Source: Pseudomonas sp. Irchel 3A7 (GTDB taxonomy: Bacteria > Pseudomonadota > Gammaproteobacteria > Pseudomonadales > Pseudomonadaceae). Taken from it: 64,000 nt of DNA. The position numbers and the translations under genes are program-made. Below the pieces are notes generated by a model that made no database searches, was not told the origin of the DNA, and saw only the letters and a program-made list of their open reading frames with translations. The stretch is from contig NZ_FYED01000012.1 of assembly GCF_900187565.1 (NCBI RefSeq), positions 124,001-188,000 on the forward strand, written 5' to 3'. Shown piece by piece: positions 52,976 to 62,476 of this stretch (positions are counted from its first letter, which is position 1; each line of letters opens with the position of its first letter).

Positions 52976-54274
52976 ATGGATATCAAACAGCTCTGGCTCA
53001 ACGCCCAAGACCTTTGGGGTGCCCTTGATCAGCACCCTCTCCTGCACGCCAGCCTGGCCCTGGTACTGTTGCTGGTGATCGCCCTGGTGCTCGGACGAGT
53101 GGCACGCTACGTGATCCTGCATGCCAGCCGAATGCTCGGTCGCCAGCCTGCCCTGCACTGGATCAACGACTTTCGCCACAACAAGGTCTTCCAGCGCCTG
53201 GCACAAATGACGCCGTCACTGGTGATCCAGTTCGGCCTGCACCTGGTGCCGGAGCTGAGTAAAACCGCGATGGTTTTTCTCGGCAACGTGGCACTGGCCT
53301 TCACCATTCTGTTCCTGGTGCTGTCCATCAGTGCCCTGCTCAACGCCTTGCTCGACATCTATGCCCGCACCGAACACGCCCGCACCCGCTCGATCAAGGG
53401 CTACGTGCAACTGGCAAAAATGGTCTTGTACGTGTTCGGCGCAATCATCATCGTCGCCACGCTGATCGACCGTTCGCCGCTGTTGCTGCTGTCGGGTCTT
53501 GGCGCCATGTCGGCAGTGATTCTGTTGGTCTACAAGGACACCTTGCTGTCGTTTGTCGCCAGCGTGCAGCTGACCAGCAATGACATGCTGCGGGTCGGCG
53601 ACTGGATCGAGATGCCGCAGGTCGGCGCCGATGGCGATGTGGTGGACATCACCCTGCACACGGTCAAGGTGCAGAACTTCGACAAGACCATCGTTTCGAT
53701 CCCGACCTGGCGCCTGATGTCCGAGTCGTTCAAGAACTGGCGCGGCATGCAGCAGTCCGGTGGCCGCCGGATCAAGCGCAGCCTGTTCATCGACGCCAGC
53801 GGCGTGCGCTTCATTCGCGATGATGAAGAGCAGAAACTGTCCCAGGTGCATCTGCTGACTGACTACATCAGCCGCAAGCAGGCTGAACTCAAGGCCTGGA
53901 ATGAAGCCCAGGGCAATGTCGCGGCCATGTCGGCCAACCGTCGACGGATGACCAATATCGGAACATTCCGCGCCTACGCGCTGGCGTATCTGAAAAGCCA
54001 TCCCGAGGTTCAGCCGAACATGACCTGCATGGTTCGGCAGATGCAGACCACGGCCCAGGGCATCCCGCTGGAAATCTACTGCTTCACCCGCACCACGGCG
54101 TGGGCCGATTACGAGCGGATCCAGGGGGATATTTTCGATTACTTGCTGGCGGTGCTGCCGGAGTTCGGCTTAAGCCTCTATCAGCAGCCCAGCGGTACGG
54201 ATCTAAGGGCCGGGCTGTTACCGGCGGTGTTGGGTGCGAGCCATATCCCCGAGCCGGAAAAACACATCATGTAA
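52976..54274 (+). CDS. Mechanosensitive channel, MscS family (YbdG-like)
   Basis: A 432-residue inner-membrane protein with about five N-terminal helices and an MscS pore-lining domain (SGLGAMSAVILLVYKDTLLS followed by LRVGDWIEMPQVGADGDVVD). The size and cytosolic part match E. coli YbdG, a miniconductance channel helping to resist osmotic downshock. The ATG at 52976 (MDIKQLWLNAQ) is preferred over an open extension. Confidence 0.92.
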   Translation: MDIKQLWLNAQDLWGALDQHPLLHASLALVLLLVIALVLGRVARYVILHASRMLGRQPALHWINDFRHNKVFQRLAQMTPSLVIQFGLHLVPELSKTAMVFLGNVALAFTILFLVLSISALLNALLDIYARTEHARTRSIKGYVQLAKMVLYVFGAIIIVATLIDRSPLLLLSGLGAMSAVILLVYKDTLLSFVASVQLTSNDMLRVGDWIEMPQVGADGDVVDITLHTVKVQNFDKTIVSIPTWRLMSESFKNWRGMQQSGGRRIKRSLFIDASGVRFIRDDEEQKLSQVHLLTDYISRKQAELKAWNEAQGNVAAMSANRRRMTNIGTFRAYALAYLKSHPEVQPNMTCMVRQMQTTAQGIPLEIYCFTRTTAWADYERIQGDIFDYLLAVLPEFGLSLYQQPSGTDLRAGLLPAVLGASHIPEPEKHIM

Positions 54275-54288
54275 CCCCACGATCTCCT

Positions 54289-54377
54289 TGTGGGAGCGAG
54301 CCTGCTCGCGAAGACGGTGCATCAGTCGACATATCTGTTATCTGACACTCCGTCTTCGCGAGCAGGTCGCTCCCACA
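54289..54377. repeat. REP inverted pair 8 (one arm with a deletion)
   Basis: Units at 54289-54312 and 54355-54377. The right arm has lost one base (AGGTCGC instead of AGGCTCGC). It separates the mechanosensitive channel from the EamA gene. Confidence 0.92.
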
Positions 54378-54382
54378 AGGGC

Positions 54383-55249
54383 TTAGTGTGCGACTGCAGG
54401 TTGGCGTATACCCAACCGACTGATCCACACCGCCATCAATATCACCGACCCGCCCAGCAGCAACCGTCCCAACTCTTCATGCTGGTTCCAGATCAGCAGA
54501 TTGACCAGCAATCCCACCGGCACGTGCAGGTTGTTCATCACCGCCAGCGTCCCGCCATTGACCAGGCACGCGCCTTTGTTCCACCAATACAGCCCCAGCG
54601 CCGTCGAGACCAGGCCGAGGAACAGCAGCACGCCCCATTGCAACGGTGCTTCAGGCAGGAAGTTTTGTTTGCCGAACAGCAGGAACGCCGGCAACGCCAC
54701 CGCCAGCGCACCCAGGTAGAAATAGCCGAAGCGCCGGTAATGCGGCAGGTCGCTCGGATGCCGTGCGACCAGGTGCTTATAGAGCACTTGTCCGGCGGCA
54801 TAGGTGAAGTTGGCCAGCTGCAGCAGCAGGAACCCCATGAAGAAATCCGGGTTGATGCGATCAAAGCGAATCACTGCCGCGCCCGCCACCGCCACCAGCG
54901 CCGCGATCAACGCCCAGGGATTGAACCGGCGGTTCAACGCGTCTTCGATCAGGGTCACGTGCAACGGTGTGAGAATAGTGAACAGCAACACTTCCGGGAC
55001 CGTCAGCACGCGGAAGCTCAAGTACAGGCAGACGTAAGTCACGCCAAACTGCAACGCGCCGATCAGCAACATGCCACGCATGAAAGCCGGTTCCACCGAA
55101 CGCCAGCGCGTCAGTGGAATAAACACCAGCCCCGCCAGCAATACCCGCACCAGTACCGCGAAGTAACTGTCGACATGGCCAGCCAGGTACTCGCCGATCA
55201 AACTGAAGGAAAACGCCTGGATCAGCGTGACAAAAAGTAGATAGCCCAT
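54383..55249 (-). CDS. EamA/DMT family permease
   Basis: A 288-residue membrane protein with about ten helices and two EamA repeats. The ATG at 55249 gives MGYLLFVTLIQAFSFSLIGE. The substrate is unknown; the family includes carboxylate, amino acid and amine exporters. Confidence 0.88.
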   Translation of the reverse strand: MGYLLFVTLIQAFSFSLIGEYLAGHVDSYFAVLVRVLLAGLVFIPLTRWRSVEPAFMRGMLLIGALQFGVTYVCLYLSFRVLTVPEVLLFTILTPLHVTLIEDALNRRFNPWALIAALVAVAGAAVIRFDRINPDFFMGFLLLQLANFTYAAGQVLYKHLVARHPSDLPHYRRFGYFYLGALAVALPAFLLFGKQNFLPEAPLQWGVLLFLGLVSTALGLYWWNKGACLVNGGTLAVMNNLHVPVGLLVNLLIWNQHEELGRLLLGGSVILMAVWISRLGIRQPAVAH

Positions 55250-55327
55250 GCTCGCCTCGTTTCGAATGGCGGCGAAGATAACGGGTTTTGTCATTCACTG
55301 CGAATCGTCAGACAGCATACAAATCTC

Positions 55328-55417
55328 TGTGGGAGCGAGCCTGCTCGCGAGGTGGGAGTGTCAGTCGACATCATTGTTGTCTGACCCACCGCATTCGCGA
55401 GCAGGCTCGCTCCCACA
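55328..55417. repeat. REP inverted pair 9
   Basis: Units at 55328-55350 and 55394-55417, between the EamA gene start and the azoR terminator. The gap 55250-55595 (346 nt) holds this pair and a terminator and no gene. Confidence 0.93.
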
Positions 55418-55450
55418 AGGGGTTTGTGTGCAATCAGAAAATAGCGGGCA

Positions 55451-55487
55451 AAAAAAAGCCCGATCTCGCAAATGCGTTCAATCGGGC
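55451..55487 (-). terminator. Terminator after azoR
   Basis: On the minus strand the arms AGCCCGAT/ATCGGGCT enclose a 14-nt loop and are followed by TTTTTTTT. It lies about 110 nt after the azoR stop. Confidence 0.75.
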
Positions 55488-55595
55488 TACGGCACTCAGG
55501 AGCAATAAGTGCAAAGGGAGGTTCGATGCGCGTACAGGCTTGAAGGGTTGCGCCAGGTCACTAGACCATCCAGCGATTATCTGGCGATTAACCGG

Positions 55596-56195
55596 TCAGG
55601 CGACTTGCGAAAGCCGGGCGTTCGCCTGGTTCAGGCCTTTCTCCTGGAAGCCGCCGCCCAGGTTCATGCCTTCGGCGTGAATGAACGTGACGTCGTGGAT
55701 GCCGATGAAGCCCATGACCTGACGCAGGTACGGTTCCTGGTGATCCGACGGGGCGCCGGCGTGGATGCCGCCGCGAGCAGTCAGGACGTAGGCACGCTTG
55801 CCGCTGAGCAAACCCTGGGGACCGGTTTCGGTGTACTTGAAGGTCACGCCGGCACGCAGCACATGGTCAAGCCAGGCTTTGAGGGTGCTCGGAATGGCGA
55901 AGTTGTACATGGGCGCGGCCATCACCAGCACGTCGGCGGCCAGCAGTTCGTCGGTCAATTGGTTGGAGCGTTCCAGGGACAGCTGTTCGAGGTCGCTGCG
56001 CTGATCGGCGGGTTTCATCCAGCCGCCCAGCAGGTTGATGTCCAGGTGTGGCACCGGGTTGACGGCCAGGTCACGAACGGTGATCTGATCGTTCGGGTGC
56101 GCGGCTTTCCATTGGTTGATGAAGGTCTGGGTCAGTTGACGGGAAACCGAGTCTTGCTGGCGGGCACTGCTTTCGATGATCAGAACGCGGGACAT
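55596..56195 (-). CDS. azoR: FMN-dependent NADH-azoreductase AzoR
   Basis: A flavodoxin-fold quinone/azo reductase of 199 residues. N-terminal MSRVLIIESSARQQDSVSR (FMN phosphate loop), MAAPMYNFAIPSTLKAWLDHV and TARGG are the AzoR signatures. It probably reduces quinones and azo compounds with NADH in the cytosol. Confidence 0.94.
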   Translation of the reverse strand: MSRVLIIESSARQQDSVSRQLTQTFINQWKAAHPNDQITVRDLAVNPVPHLDINLLGGWMKPADQRSDLEQLSLERSNQLTDELLAADVLVMAAPMYNFAIPSTLKAWLDHVLRAGVTFKYTETGPQGLLSGKRAYVLTARGGIHAGAPSDHQEPYLRQVMGFIGIHDVTFIHAEGMNLGGGFQEKGLNQANARLSQVA

Positions 56196-56345
56196 GGGAT
56201 GTAGGCTCCATCTGAGAATGCTGTAAGGCGATGGAGTGAAGGTTAAACAGTGTCGTATCGATCAAAAAGCGCAAATAACTGCTATAACCGATCAATAAAT
56301 TCGTTTATAAGCGGAGCATGGCCGATGGGCCTGCTCCGCTGAGGG

Positions 56346-56660
56346 TCATTTCGGCTTGCAGGTCATGCTGATGTACAGCTTGATGATTTTGCGATTGAAC
56401 TTGGCTGAGAGGTCGGCGCTTTTGCCGGCATCCAGATTGACCCTGCGGGTCTTGGGCGATTCCGGGCCATTGCGAAACACCACCGCGCACTCGGCAGCGG
56501 TATCACCGTAGTTGTTCAGGGTGATCGAGCCCAGATCGTAATCGGAGGCGTAGGTGGTGAAGTCGATCTTCAACCCATTGAGTTCTTTTTGTACATCGAT
56601 CGGATAAGCAAACGCAGTCAGCGGCAACATCGCCAGCAGGACACAAACGATTTTTTTCAT
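56346..56660 (-). CDS. Small secreted protein of unknown function
   Basis: A 104-residue protein with a clear signal peptide (MKKIVCVLLAMLPLTAFAYP, cleavage near residue 18) and a mature part of beta character (SDYDLGSITLNNYGDTAAEC, then ends YISMTCKPK). Two Cys in the mature region may form a disulphide. Shine-Dalgarno GGAG lies 8 nt upstream. It is divergent from the LysR gene. I do not recognise a function. Confidence 0.8.
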   Translation of the reverse strand: MKKIVCVLLAMLPLTAFAYPIDVQKELNGLKIDFTTYASDYDLGSITLNNYGDTAAECAVVFRNGPESPKTRRVNLDAGKSADLSAKFNRKIIKLYISMTCKPK

Positions 56661-56710
56661 TCAGCAGTCTCCAATAAGAACTGCGCAGCTTAGGACAATA
56701 GGAGCCCATC

Positions 56711-57634
56711 ATGAAAGCGCCCCGCGTGACCCTTGATCAATGGCGAACGCTTCAGGCCGTGGTCGACCACGGAGGTTTCGCCCAGGCCGCCGAAGCGCTG
56801 CACCGCTCGCAATCGTCAGTCAGCTACACCGTGGCGCGCATGCAGGACCAGCTCGGCGTGCCACTGCTGCGCATCGACGGGCGCAAAGCGGTGCTCACCG
56901 AAGCCGGTGGCGTGCTGTTGCGCCGGTCCCGGCAACTGGTGAAACAGGCCAGCCAGCTGGAAGATCTGGCCCACCACATGGAACAAGGCTGGGAAGCCGA
57001 AGTGCGCCTGGTGGTCGACGCCGCCTACCCCAGCGCCCGCATCGTCCGTGCGCTGACCGCGTTCATGCCGCAAAGCCGTGGCTGCCGGGTGCGGCTGCGC
57101 GAAGAGGTGTTGTCGGGTGTGGAAGAAGTGCTGCTCGAAGGCGTGGCCGACCTGGCCATCACCGGCTTCAGCATTCCCGGTTACCTGGGAGCGGAGTTGA
57201 GCGATGTCGAATTCGTGGCGGTCGCCCATCCGGAACACTCCCTGCACCGCCTCAACCGCGAGCTGAATTTCCAGGACCTGGAAAGCCAGATGCAAGTGGT
57301 TATCCGCGACTCCGGTCGCCAGCAACCACGGGACGTCGGCTGGCTCGGCGCCGAACAACGCTGGACCGTCGGCAGCCTGGCCACCGCCGCGACCTTCGTC
57401 AGCAGTGGCCTGGGGTTTGCCTGGTTGCCGCGGCACATGATCGAACGGGAACTGCGAGAAGGTACGCTCAAGCTGCTACCGTTGGATCAGGGCGGTAGCC
57501 GCAACCCGAGTTTTTACCTGTATTCGAACAAGGACAAACCACTGGGGCCGGCCACACAGATCCTCATCGAACTGCTGCGCACTTTCGACACCGCGCCGCT
57601 GGACGCACCTTTCGCGGCCCCTGAACAAGCCTGA
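56711..57634 (+). CDS. LysR-family transcriptional regulator
   Basis: A 307-residue regulator with an N-terminal winged HTH (FAQAAEALHRSQSSVSYTVARMQDQLG) and a C-terminal effector domain (from about residue 95). It is divergent from the small secreted protein gene and followed 15 nt later by the hydrolase gene. Its target and effector cannot be inferred. Confidence 0.92.
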   Translation: MKAPRVTLDQWRTLQAVVDHGGFAQAAEALHRSQSSVSYTVARMQDQLGVPLLRIDGRKAVLTEAGGVLLRRSRQLVKQASQLEDLAHHMEQGWEAEVRLVVDAAYPSARIVRALTAFMPQSRGCRVRLREEVLSGVEEVLLEGVADLAITGFSIPGYLGAELSDVEFVAVAHPEHSLHRLNRELNFQDLESQMQVVIRDSGRQQPRDVGWLGAEQRWTVGSLATAATFVSSGLGFAWLPRHMIERELREGTLKLLPLDQGGSRNPSFYLYSNKDKPLGPATQILIELLRTFDTAPLDAPFAAPEQA

Positions 57635-57648
57635 CACGGAGTGTACCC

Positions 57649-58464
57649 ATGGCCTATTTCGAACACGAAGGTTGTAACCTGCACTATGAGGAATATGGCC
57701 ACGGCACACCGCTGCTGCTGGTCCACGGCCTGGGTTCCAGCACCCTGGACTGGGAAAAACAGATCCCCGCACTGGCCACGCGCTATCGGGTGATCGTTCC
57801 CGATGTGCGCGGTCACGGGCGCTCCGACAAACCCCGCGAGCGCTACAGCATCGCCGGTTTCAGCGCAGACCTGGTCGCACTGATCGAGCATTTGAACCTC
57901 GGGCCGACCCATTTTGTGGGCCTGTCCATGGGCGGCATGATCGGTTTTCAACTGGCTGTGGATCAGCCGCATCTGCTCAAGAGCCTGTGCATCGTCAACA
58001 GCGCGCCCGAGGTCAAACTGCGCAGCCGTGACGACTACTGGCAGTGGTTCAAACGCTGGAGCCTGATGCGCGTCCTCAGCCTGCGCACCATTGGCAAGGC
58101 CTTGGGTGGCAAGTTGTTCCCCAAGCCCGATCAGGCGGATTTGCGACAAAAAATGGCCGAACGCTGGGCAAAAAACGACAAACATGCTTATCTCGCCAGC
58201 TTCGATGCAATCGTTGGCTGGGGAGTTCAGGAACGACTTTCGAAAGTGTCCTGTCCAACCCTCATCGTCAGCGCCGACCGTGATTACACACCGGTCGCAC
58301 TGAAGGAAAACTACGTAAAACTGCTGCCCGATGCGCGGCTGGTGGTGATTGCCGACTCCCGTCACGCCACCCCGCTGGACCAGCCCGAACACTTCAACCA
58401 GACACTGCTCGAGTTTCTCACCGCAGTCGATACCACCACACTCAGGATCACTGACCCATGCTGA
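57649..58464 (+). CDS. Alpha/beta-hydrolase
   Basis: A 271-residue esterase/lipase-like protein. Features are the oxyanion region LLLVHGLGSSTLDWEKQ, the nucleophile elbow FVGLSMGGMIG and a late acid-His region (SADRDYTPVAL, DSRHATPLDQPEHF). Similar to 3-oxoadipate enol-lactonase-like proteins, but the substrate is unknown. It overlaps the next gene by 7 nt. Confidence 0.9.
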   Translation: MAYFEHEGCNLHYEEYGHGTPLLLVHGLGSSTLDWEKQIPALATRYRVIVPDVRGHGRSDKPRERYSIAGFSADLVALIEHLNLGPTHFVGLSMGGMIGFQLAVDQPHLLKSLCIVNSAPEVKLRSRDDYWQWFKRWSLMRVLSLRTIGKALGGKLFPKPDQADLRQKMAERWAKNDKHAYLASFDAIVGWGVQERLSKVSCPTLIVSADRDYTPVALKENYVKLLPDARLVVIADSRHATPLDQPEHFNQTLLEFLTAVDTTTLRITDPC

Positions 58465-59015
58465 AAAAAATCGCCCTCGCCGCCGGCTCCGTTCTGTTTG
58501 CCGCCAACCTGATGGCGGCAACGCCTGCCAAGGCGCCGCATGTGCTGCTGGAAACCACCAACGGCCAGATCGAAATCGAACTGGACCCGGTCAAGGCCCC
58601 GATCAGTACCAAGAATTTCCTTGAGTACGTGGACAGCGGCTTCTACAACAACACGATTTTCCACCGCGTGATTCCGGGCTTCATGGTCCAGGGCGGCGGG
58701 TTCACCCAACAAATGCAGCAAAAGGAAACCAAGGCGCCGATCAAGAACGAGCACAAGAACGGCCTGGTCAACGTTCGTGGCACCTTGTCCATGGCGCGCA
58801 CTTCGGTGCCGGATTCGGCCACCAGTCAGTTCTTCATCAACGTCAAGGACAACGATTTCCTTGACCAGGGTGACGGCTACGCGGTGTTCGGCAAAGTGGT
58901 CAAGGGCATGGATGTGGTCGATATCATCGTCAACTCGCCAACCACCGTGCGCGGCGGCATGAAGGATGTACCGGCCGACCCGGTGTTCATCAAGTCGGCC
59001 AAGCGCATCGACTGA
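58458..59015 (+). CDS. ppiA: Cyclophilin-type peptidyl-prolyl isomerase with signal peptide
   Basis: A PPIase of 185 residues with a signal peptide (MLKKIALAAGSVLFAANLMAA), so probably periplasmic. The catalytic core includes FHRVIPGFMVQGGGF and ATSQFFINVKDNDFLD. It probably helps fold envelope proteins. Confidence 0.94.
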   Translation: MLKKIALAAGSVLFAANLMAATPAKAPHVLLETTNGQIEIELDPVKAPISTKNFLEYVDSGFYNNTIFHRVIPGFMVQGGGFTQQMQQKETKAPIKNEHKNGLVNVRGTLSMARTSVPDSATSQFFINVKDNDFLDQGDGYAVFGKVVKGMDVVDIIVNSPTTVRGGMKDVPADPVFIKSAKRID

Positions 59016-59107
59016 GACTAAGCTGGCCAGGGATGTCCGAGCGTTTGCCGGTTTGACCGGCAACGCTCAAACCGTTGAAGGAGTACCCGTTCGCGGGTGA
59101 AAAACCG

Positions 59108-60940
59108 ATGCTTTATCGCCGTTTTGAAAAACTGATCGACATCTTTCGCGACGCCCCGACTGCCGCACCGCCGGACCGGGTCCTGCCTTTCTATACCTAT
59201 TACCTCAAGCAGGTCTGGCCGAGTTTCGTTGCCCTGCTGATCGTCGGTCTGTTCGGCGCGCTGATTGAAGTGGCACTGTTCAGCTACCTGAGTCGCATCA
59301 TCGACCTGGCCCAGGGCACTCCAAACGCCGACTTTTTCAAGGAACACGGCGTTGAACTGGCCTGGATGGTGGTGGTGGCGCTGATCCTGCGCCCGGTGTT
59401 CGTCGGCCTGCATGACTTGCTGGTGCACCAGACCCTGAGCCCCAGCATGACCAGCCTGATCCGCTGGCAAAACCACAGTTACGTGCTCAAGCAGAGCCTG
59501 AATTTTTTCCAGAACGACTTCGCCGGACGCATCGCCCAACGCATCATGCAAACCGGCAACTCCCTGCGCGATTCAGCGGTGCAAGCGGTGGATGCGCTGT
59601 GGCACGTGCTGATCTACGCCATCAGTTCGCTGGTGCTGTTCGCCGAAGCCGACTGGCGCCTGATGATCCCGTTGCTGACCTGGATCGTCGCCTTTATCAG
59701 CGCCCTCTACTACTTCGTACCACGGGTCAAGGATCGCTCGGTGGTTGCCTCCGATGCGCGCTCCAAACTCATGGGGCGGATCGTCGATGGCTACACCAAC
59801 ATCACCACCCTGAAGCTGTTTGCCCACACCAACTTCGAACAACAGTACGCCCGCGAAGCGATCAAGGAACAAACCGAAAAAGCCCAGCTCGCCGGTCGTG
59901 TCGTCACCAGCATGGATGTGGTCATCACCAGCATGAACGGCCTGTTGATCGTCTGCACCACCGGGCTGGCGCTGTGGCTGTGGACGCAATCGCTGATCAC
60001 CGTGGGCGCGATCGCCCTGGCCACCGGGTTGGTGATCCGGATCGTCAACATGTCCGGCTGGATCATGTGGGTGGTGACCGGCATCTTCGAAAACATCGGC
60101 ATGGTTCAGGACGGTTTGCAGAGCATCTCGCAACCGGTCAGCGTGACTGACCGCGACCAGGCCCAACCCTTGGCCGTGGCCCGTGGCGAAGTGCGTTTCG
60201 AGGACGTGGACTTCCACTACGGCAAGCAGAGCGGGATCATCGGCGGGCTCAACCTGACGATCAAACCCGGTGAAAAGATCGGCCTGATCGGTCCATCCGG
60301 CGCCGGCAAGTCGACGCTGGTCAACCTGCTGCTGCGCCTGTACGACGTGGAGGGCGGGAAAATACTCATCGATGGCCAGAACATTGCCGACGTCAGCCAG
60401 GAAAGCTTGCGCGAACGTATTGGCATGATCACCCAGGATACGTCCCTGCTGCATCGCTCGATCCGCGACAATCTGCTGTATGGCAAACCCGACGCCACCG
60501 ACACCGAACTCTGGGAAGCGGTGCACAAGGCGCGGGCCGATGGTTTCATTCCTACCCTGTCGGACGCCGAAGGCCGCACCGGCTTCGATGCTCACGTCGG
60601 TGAACGCGGGGTGAAACTCTCCGGCGGCCAGCGTCAGCGGATCGCCATTGCCCGCGTGTTGCTCAAGGACGCGCCGATCCTGATCATGGACGAAGCCACG
60701 TCGGCACTGGATTCGGAAGTGGAAGCGGCGATCCAGGAAAGCCTGGAAACCCTGATGCAGGGCAAAACCGTGATCGCCATCGCCCACCGGCTCTCGACCA
60801 TCGCCCGCATGGACCGCCTGGTGGTGCTGGAAAACGGCAAGATCGCCGAAACCGGCAGCCACGCCGAACTGCTGGCCCATGGCGGTTTGTATGCGCGGTT
60901 ATGGCAGCACCAGACAGGTGGGTTTGTCGGAATCGACTAG
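59108..60940 (+). CDS. ABC exporter, fused membrane and ATPase domains
   Basis: A 610-residue half-transporter with an ABC_membrane domain of six helices (residues about 25-330) and a nucleotide-binding domain with Walker A GPSGAGKST, signature LSGGQRQRIAIAR, Walker B ILIMDEATSALD and the H loop IAHRLST. It belongs to the MsbA/HlyB-like exporter group. Substrate unknown. The ATG at 59108 has GGTGA 8 nt upstream; the frame is open 11 codons earlier from a TTG. Confidence 0.9.
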   Translation: MLYRRFEKLIDIFRDAPTAAPPDRVLPFYTYYLKQVWPSFVALLIVGLFGALIEVALFSYLSRIIDLAQGTPNADFFKEHGVELAWMVVVALILRPVFVGLHDLLVHQTLSPSMTSLIRWQNHSYVLKQSLNFFQNDFAGRIAQRIMQTGNSLRDSAVQAVDALWHVLIYAISSLVLFAEADWRLMIPLLTWIVAFISALYYFVPRVKDRSVVASDARSKLMGRIVDGYTNITTLKLFAHTNFEQQYAREAIKEQTEKAQLAGRVVTSMDVVITSMNGLLIVCTTGLALWLWTQSLITVGAIALATGLVIRIVNMSGWIMWVVTGIFENIGMVQDGLQSISQPVSVTDRDQAQPLAVARGEVRFEDVDFHYGKQSGIIGGLNLTIKPGEKIGLIGPSGAGKSTLVNLLLRLYDVEGGKILIDGQNIADVSQESLRERIGMITQDTSLLHRSIRDNLLYGKPDATDTELWEAVHKARADGFIPTLSDAEGRTGFDAHVGERGVKLSGGQRQRIAIARVLLKDAPILIMDEATSALDSEVEAAIQESLETLMQGKTVIAIAHRLSTIARMDRLVVLENGKIAETGSHAELLAHGGLYARLWQHQTGGFVGID

Positions 60941-60961
60941 ATACGGAGTTCACATAAAACC

Positions 60962-61051
60962 TGTGGGAGCGAGCCTGCTCGCGAAGGCGGTGTATCAGCT
61001 GACAAATTTGTTGTCTGACACTTCGTCTTCGCGAGCAGGCTCGCTCCCACA
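60962..61051. repeat. REP inverted pair 10
   Basis: Units at 60962-60985 and 61028-61051 lie between the convergent ABC exporter and the FemAB-like gene. Confidence 0.93.
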
Positions 61052-61068
61052 GGGTTAGTGATCCCCGA

Positions 61069-62193
61069 TCACTCCTGCCGATAGGGCAACGCCGTCCGCG
61101 CATCCTCGGCATACGCCAGCACCCCAACCCGTTCCTGATGCAGGAAGTCCTTGACCGCGGCCTTCAGCCCGGGGTGGCGCAGGTAATGCCAGGAATGGGT
61201 GATCACCGGTTCAAACCCACGGATCAATTTATGCTCACCCTGGGCGCCGGCATCGAAGCGCTGGAAGCCGTTGGCAATCGCATAGTCCATGCCCTGGTAG
61301 AAACAGGTTTCGAAGTGCAGGCGGTCGAACTCCGCCAGACACCCCCAGTAACGACCGTAAAAACTGTCTCCCCCCACCAGACTGAACGCCATCGCCACCG
61401 GCCGTGAACCTTGTTTGGCCAATACCACGCGAATCGAGTGCGGCATGCGCTCGGCCAGCAAGCTGAAAAACGCTCGCGTCAGGTAAGGCCTTTGCCGACG
61501 CACCGCGTAGGTATTGGCGTAGCAGGCATAGACAAAATCCCACTGTGCCTGGGTCAGTTGCCGACCTTCAAGCCATTCGAATTCGAAGCCCTGCCCCGCC
61601 ACTTGCTCGCGCTCCTTGCGCATCTGTTTGCGTTTGCGCGAACTCAGGGCGTCGAGGAAATCCTGGAAGTCCCGATAGTCGCGATTCTGCCAATGGTACT
61701 GACAGCCGATGCGTTGCAACCAACCCGGTTGTTCGGCCAATGCCGCATCGGTGAACGGGTCGGTGAAGTTGATGTGGGCACTGGAGAGTTGTTCGATCTC
61801 CAGATAGCCCGGCAGGCTTTTCAACAGTTCGAAGCCGTCCTCGACGCTGGCTGCCAGCAAACGCGGGCCGCTGACCGGGCTGAATGGCACGGCGGTCAAG
61901 AGTTTGGGGTAGTAATCGATACCGGCACGCTCACAGGCATCAGCCCAGGCGTGATCGAACACGTACTCACCGTAGGAATGCCATTTACGGTAGCTGGGCA
62001 ATGCGGCGATCAGTCGATCGCCTTCGACATGCAGCAAATGTTCAGGCTGCCAACCGGAATGGGGACCGACGCTACCACTGTCCTCCAGCGCGCTGAGGAA
62101 TGCGTGGCACAGAAACGGCTGATTCTCGGGCACCAGGGCGTCCCACGTGTGCGGGACGATTTCGGACAGACTTTGCAGGCGTTGCAACGGCAT
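61069..62193 (-). CDS. FemAB-like/GNAT protein (DUF482, peptidoglycan-related family)
   Basis: A 374-residue protein of the DUF482 family, with a GNAT-like fold in its C-terminal half (ALSSRKRKQMRKEREQV, IRVVLAKQGSRPVAMAFSLV, FETCFYQGMDYAIANGFQRF). Family members are annotated as peptidoglycan biosynthesis/recognition but the reaction is not established. The ATG at 62193 has GAGG 6 nt upstream; GTG 62205 and ATG 62199 are alternatives. Confidence 0.85.
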   Translation of the reverse strand: MPLQRLQSLSEIVPHTWDALVPENQPFLCHAFLSALEDSGSVGPHSGWQPEHLLHVEGDRLIAALPSYRKWHSYGEYVFDHAWADACERAGIDYYPKLLTAVPFSPVSGPRLLAASVEDGFELLKSLPGYLEIEQLSSAHINFTDPFTDAALAEQPGWLQRIGCQYHWQNRDYRDFQDFLDALSSRKRKQMRKEREQVAGQGFEFEWLEGRQLTQAQWDFVYACYANTYAVRRQRPYLTRAFFSLLAERMPHSIRVVLAKQGSRPVAMAFSLVGGDSFYGRYWGCLAEFDRLHFETCFYQGMDYAIANGFQRFDAGAQGEHKLIRGFEPVITHSWHYLRHPGLKAAVKDFLHQERVGVLAYAEDARTALPYRQE

Positions 62194-62476
62194 CACCATC
62201 CTCACTCATTCATGGCGTGAAAGCCTCGCGAGTATCGCGCATCGCCATCCATTGCACACGATCAAATCGACGACAGCGCTCTAGCTCAATAGTTCGCGAA
62301 GACTTCGTATCGTCATCGACATGCCATCACATTGCCACCGCCCTGTCATAAACCGTCGCGATACTGGCGCCTGTTTTTAGAGCGCCGGGTTATAGCCCGG
62401 CCACTGTTTTCCGTCCATCAATGGTCGGTTGTGCCCGGGATGGCTCAGTCATCCACTCTCATCTTCGGAGATTGAT

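Noticed and set aside
8605..61051. Repeats considered as a CRISPR array
   Set aside because: The units occur as isolated inverted pairs in many gaps, without regular direct repeats, spacers or cas genes.
62371..62402. GC-rich stem GCCGGG/CCCGGC upstream of the porin gene
   Set aside because: Short, without a T-run in either direction; not supportable as a terminator or operator.
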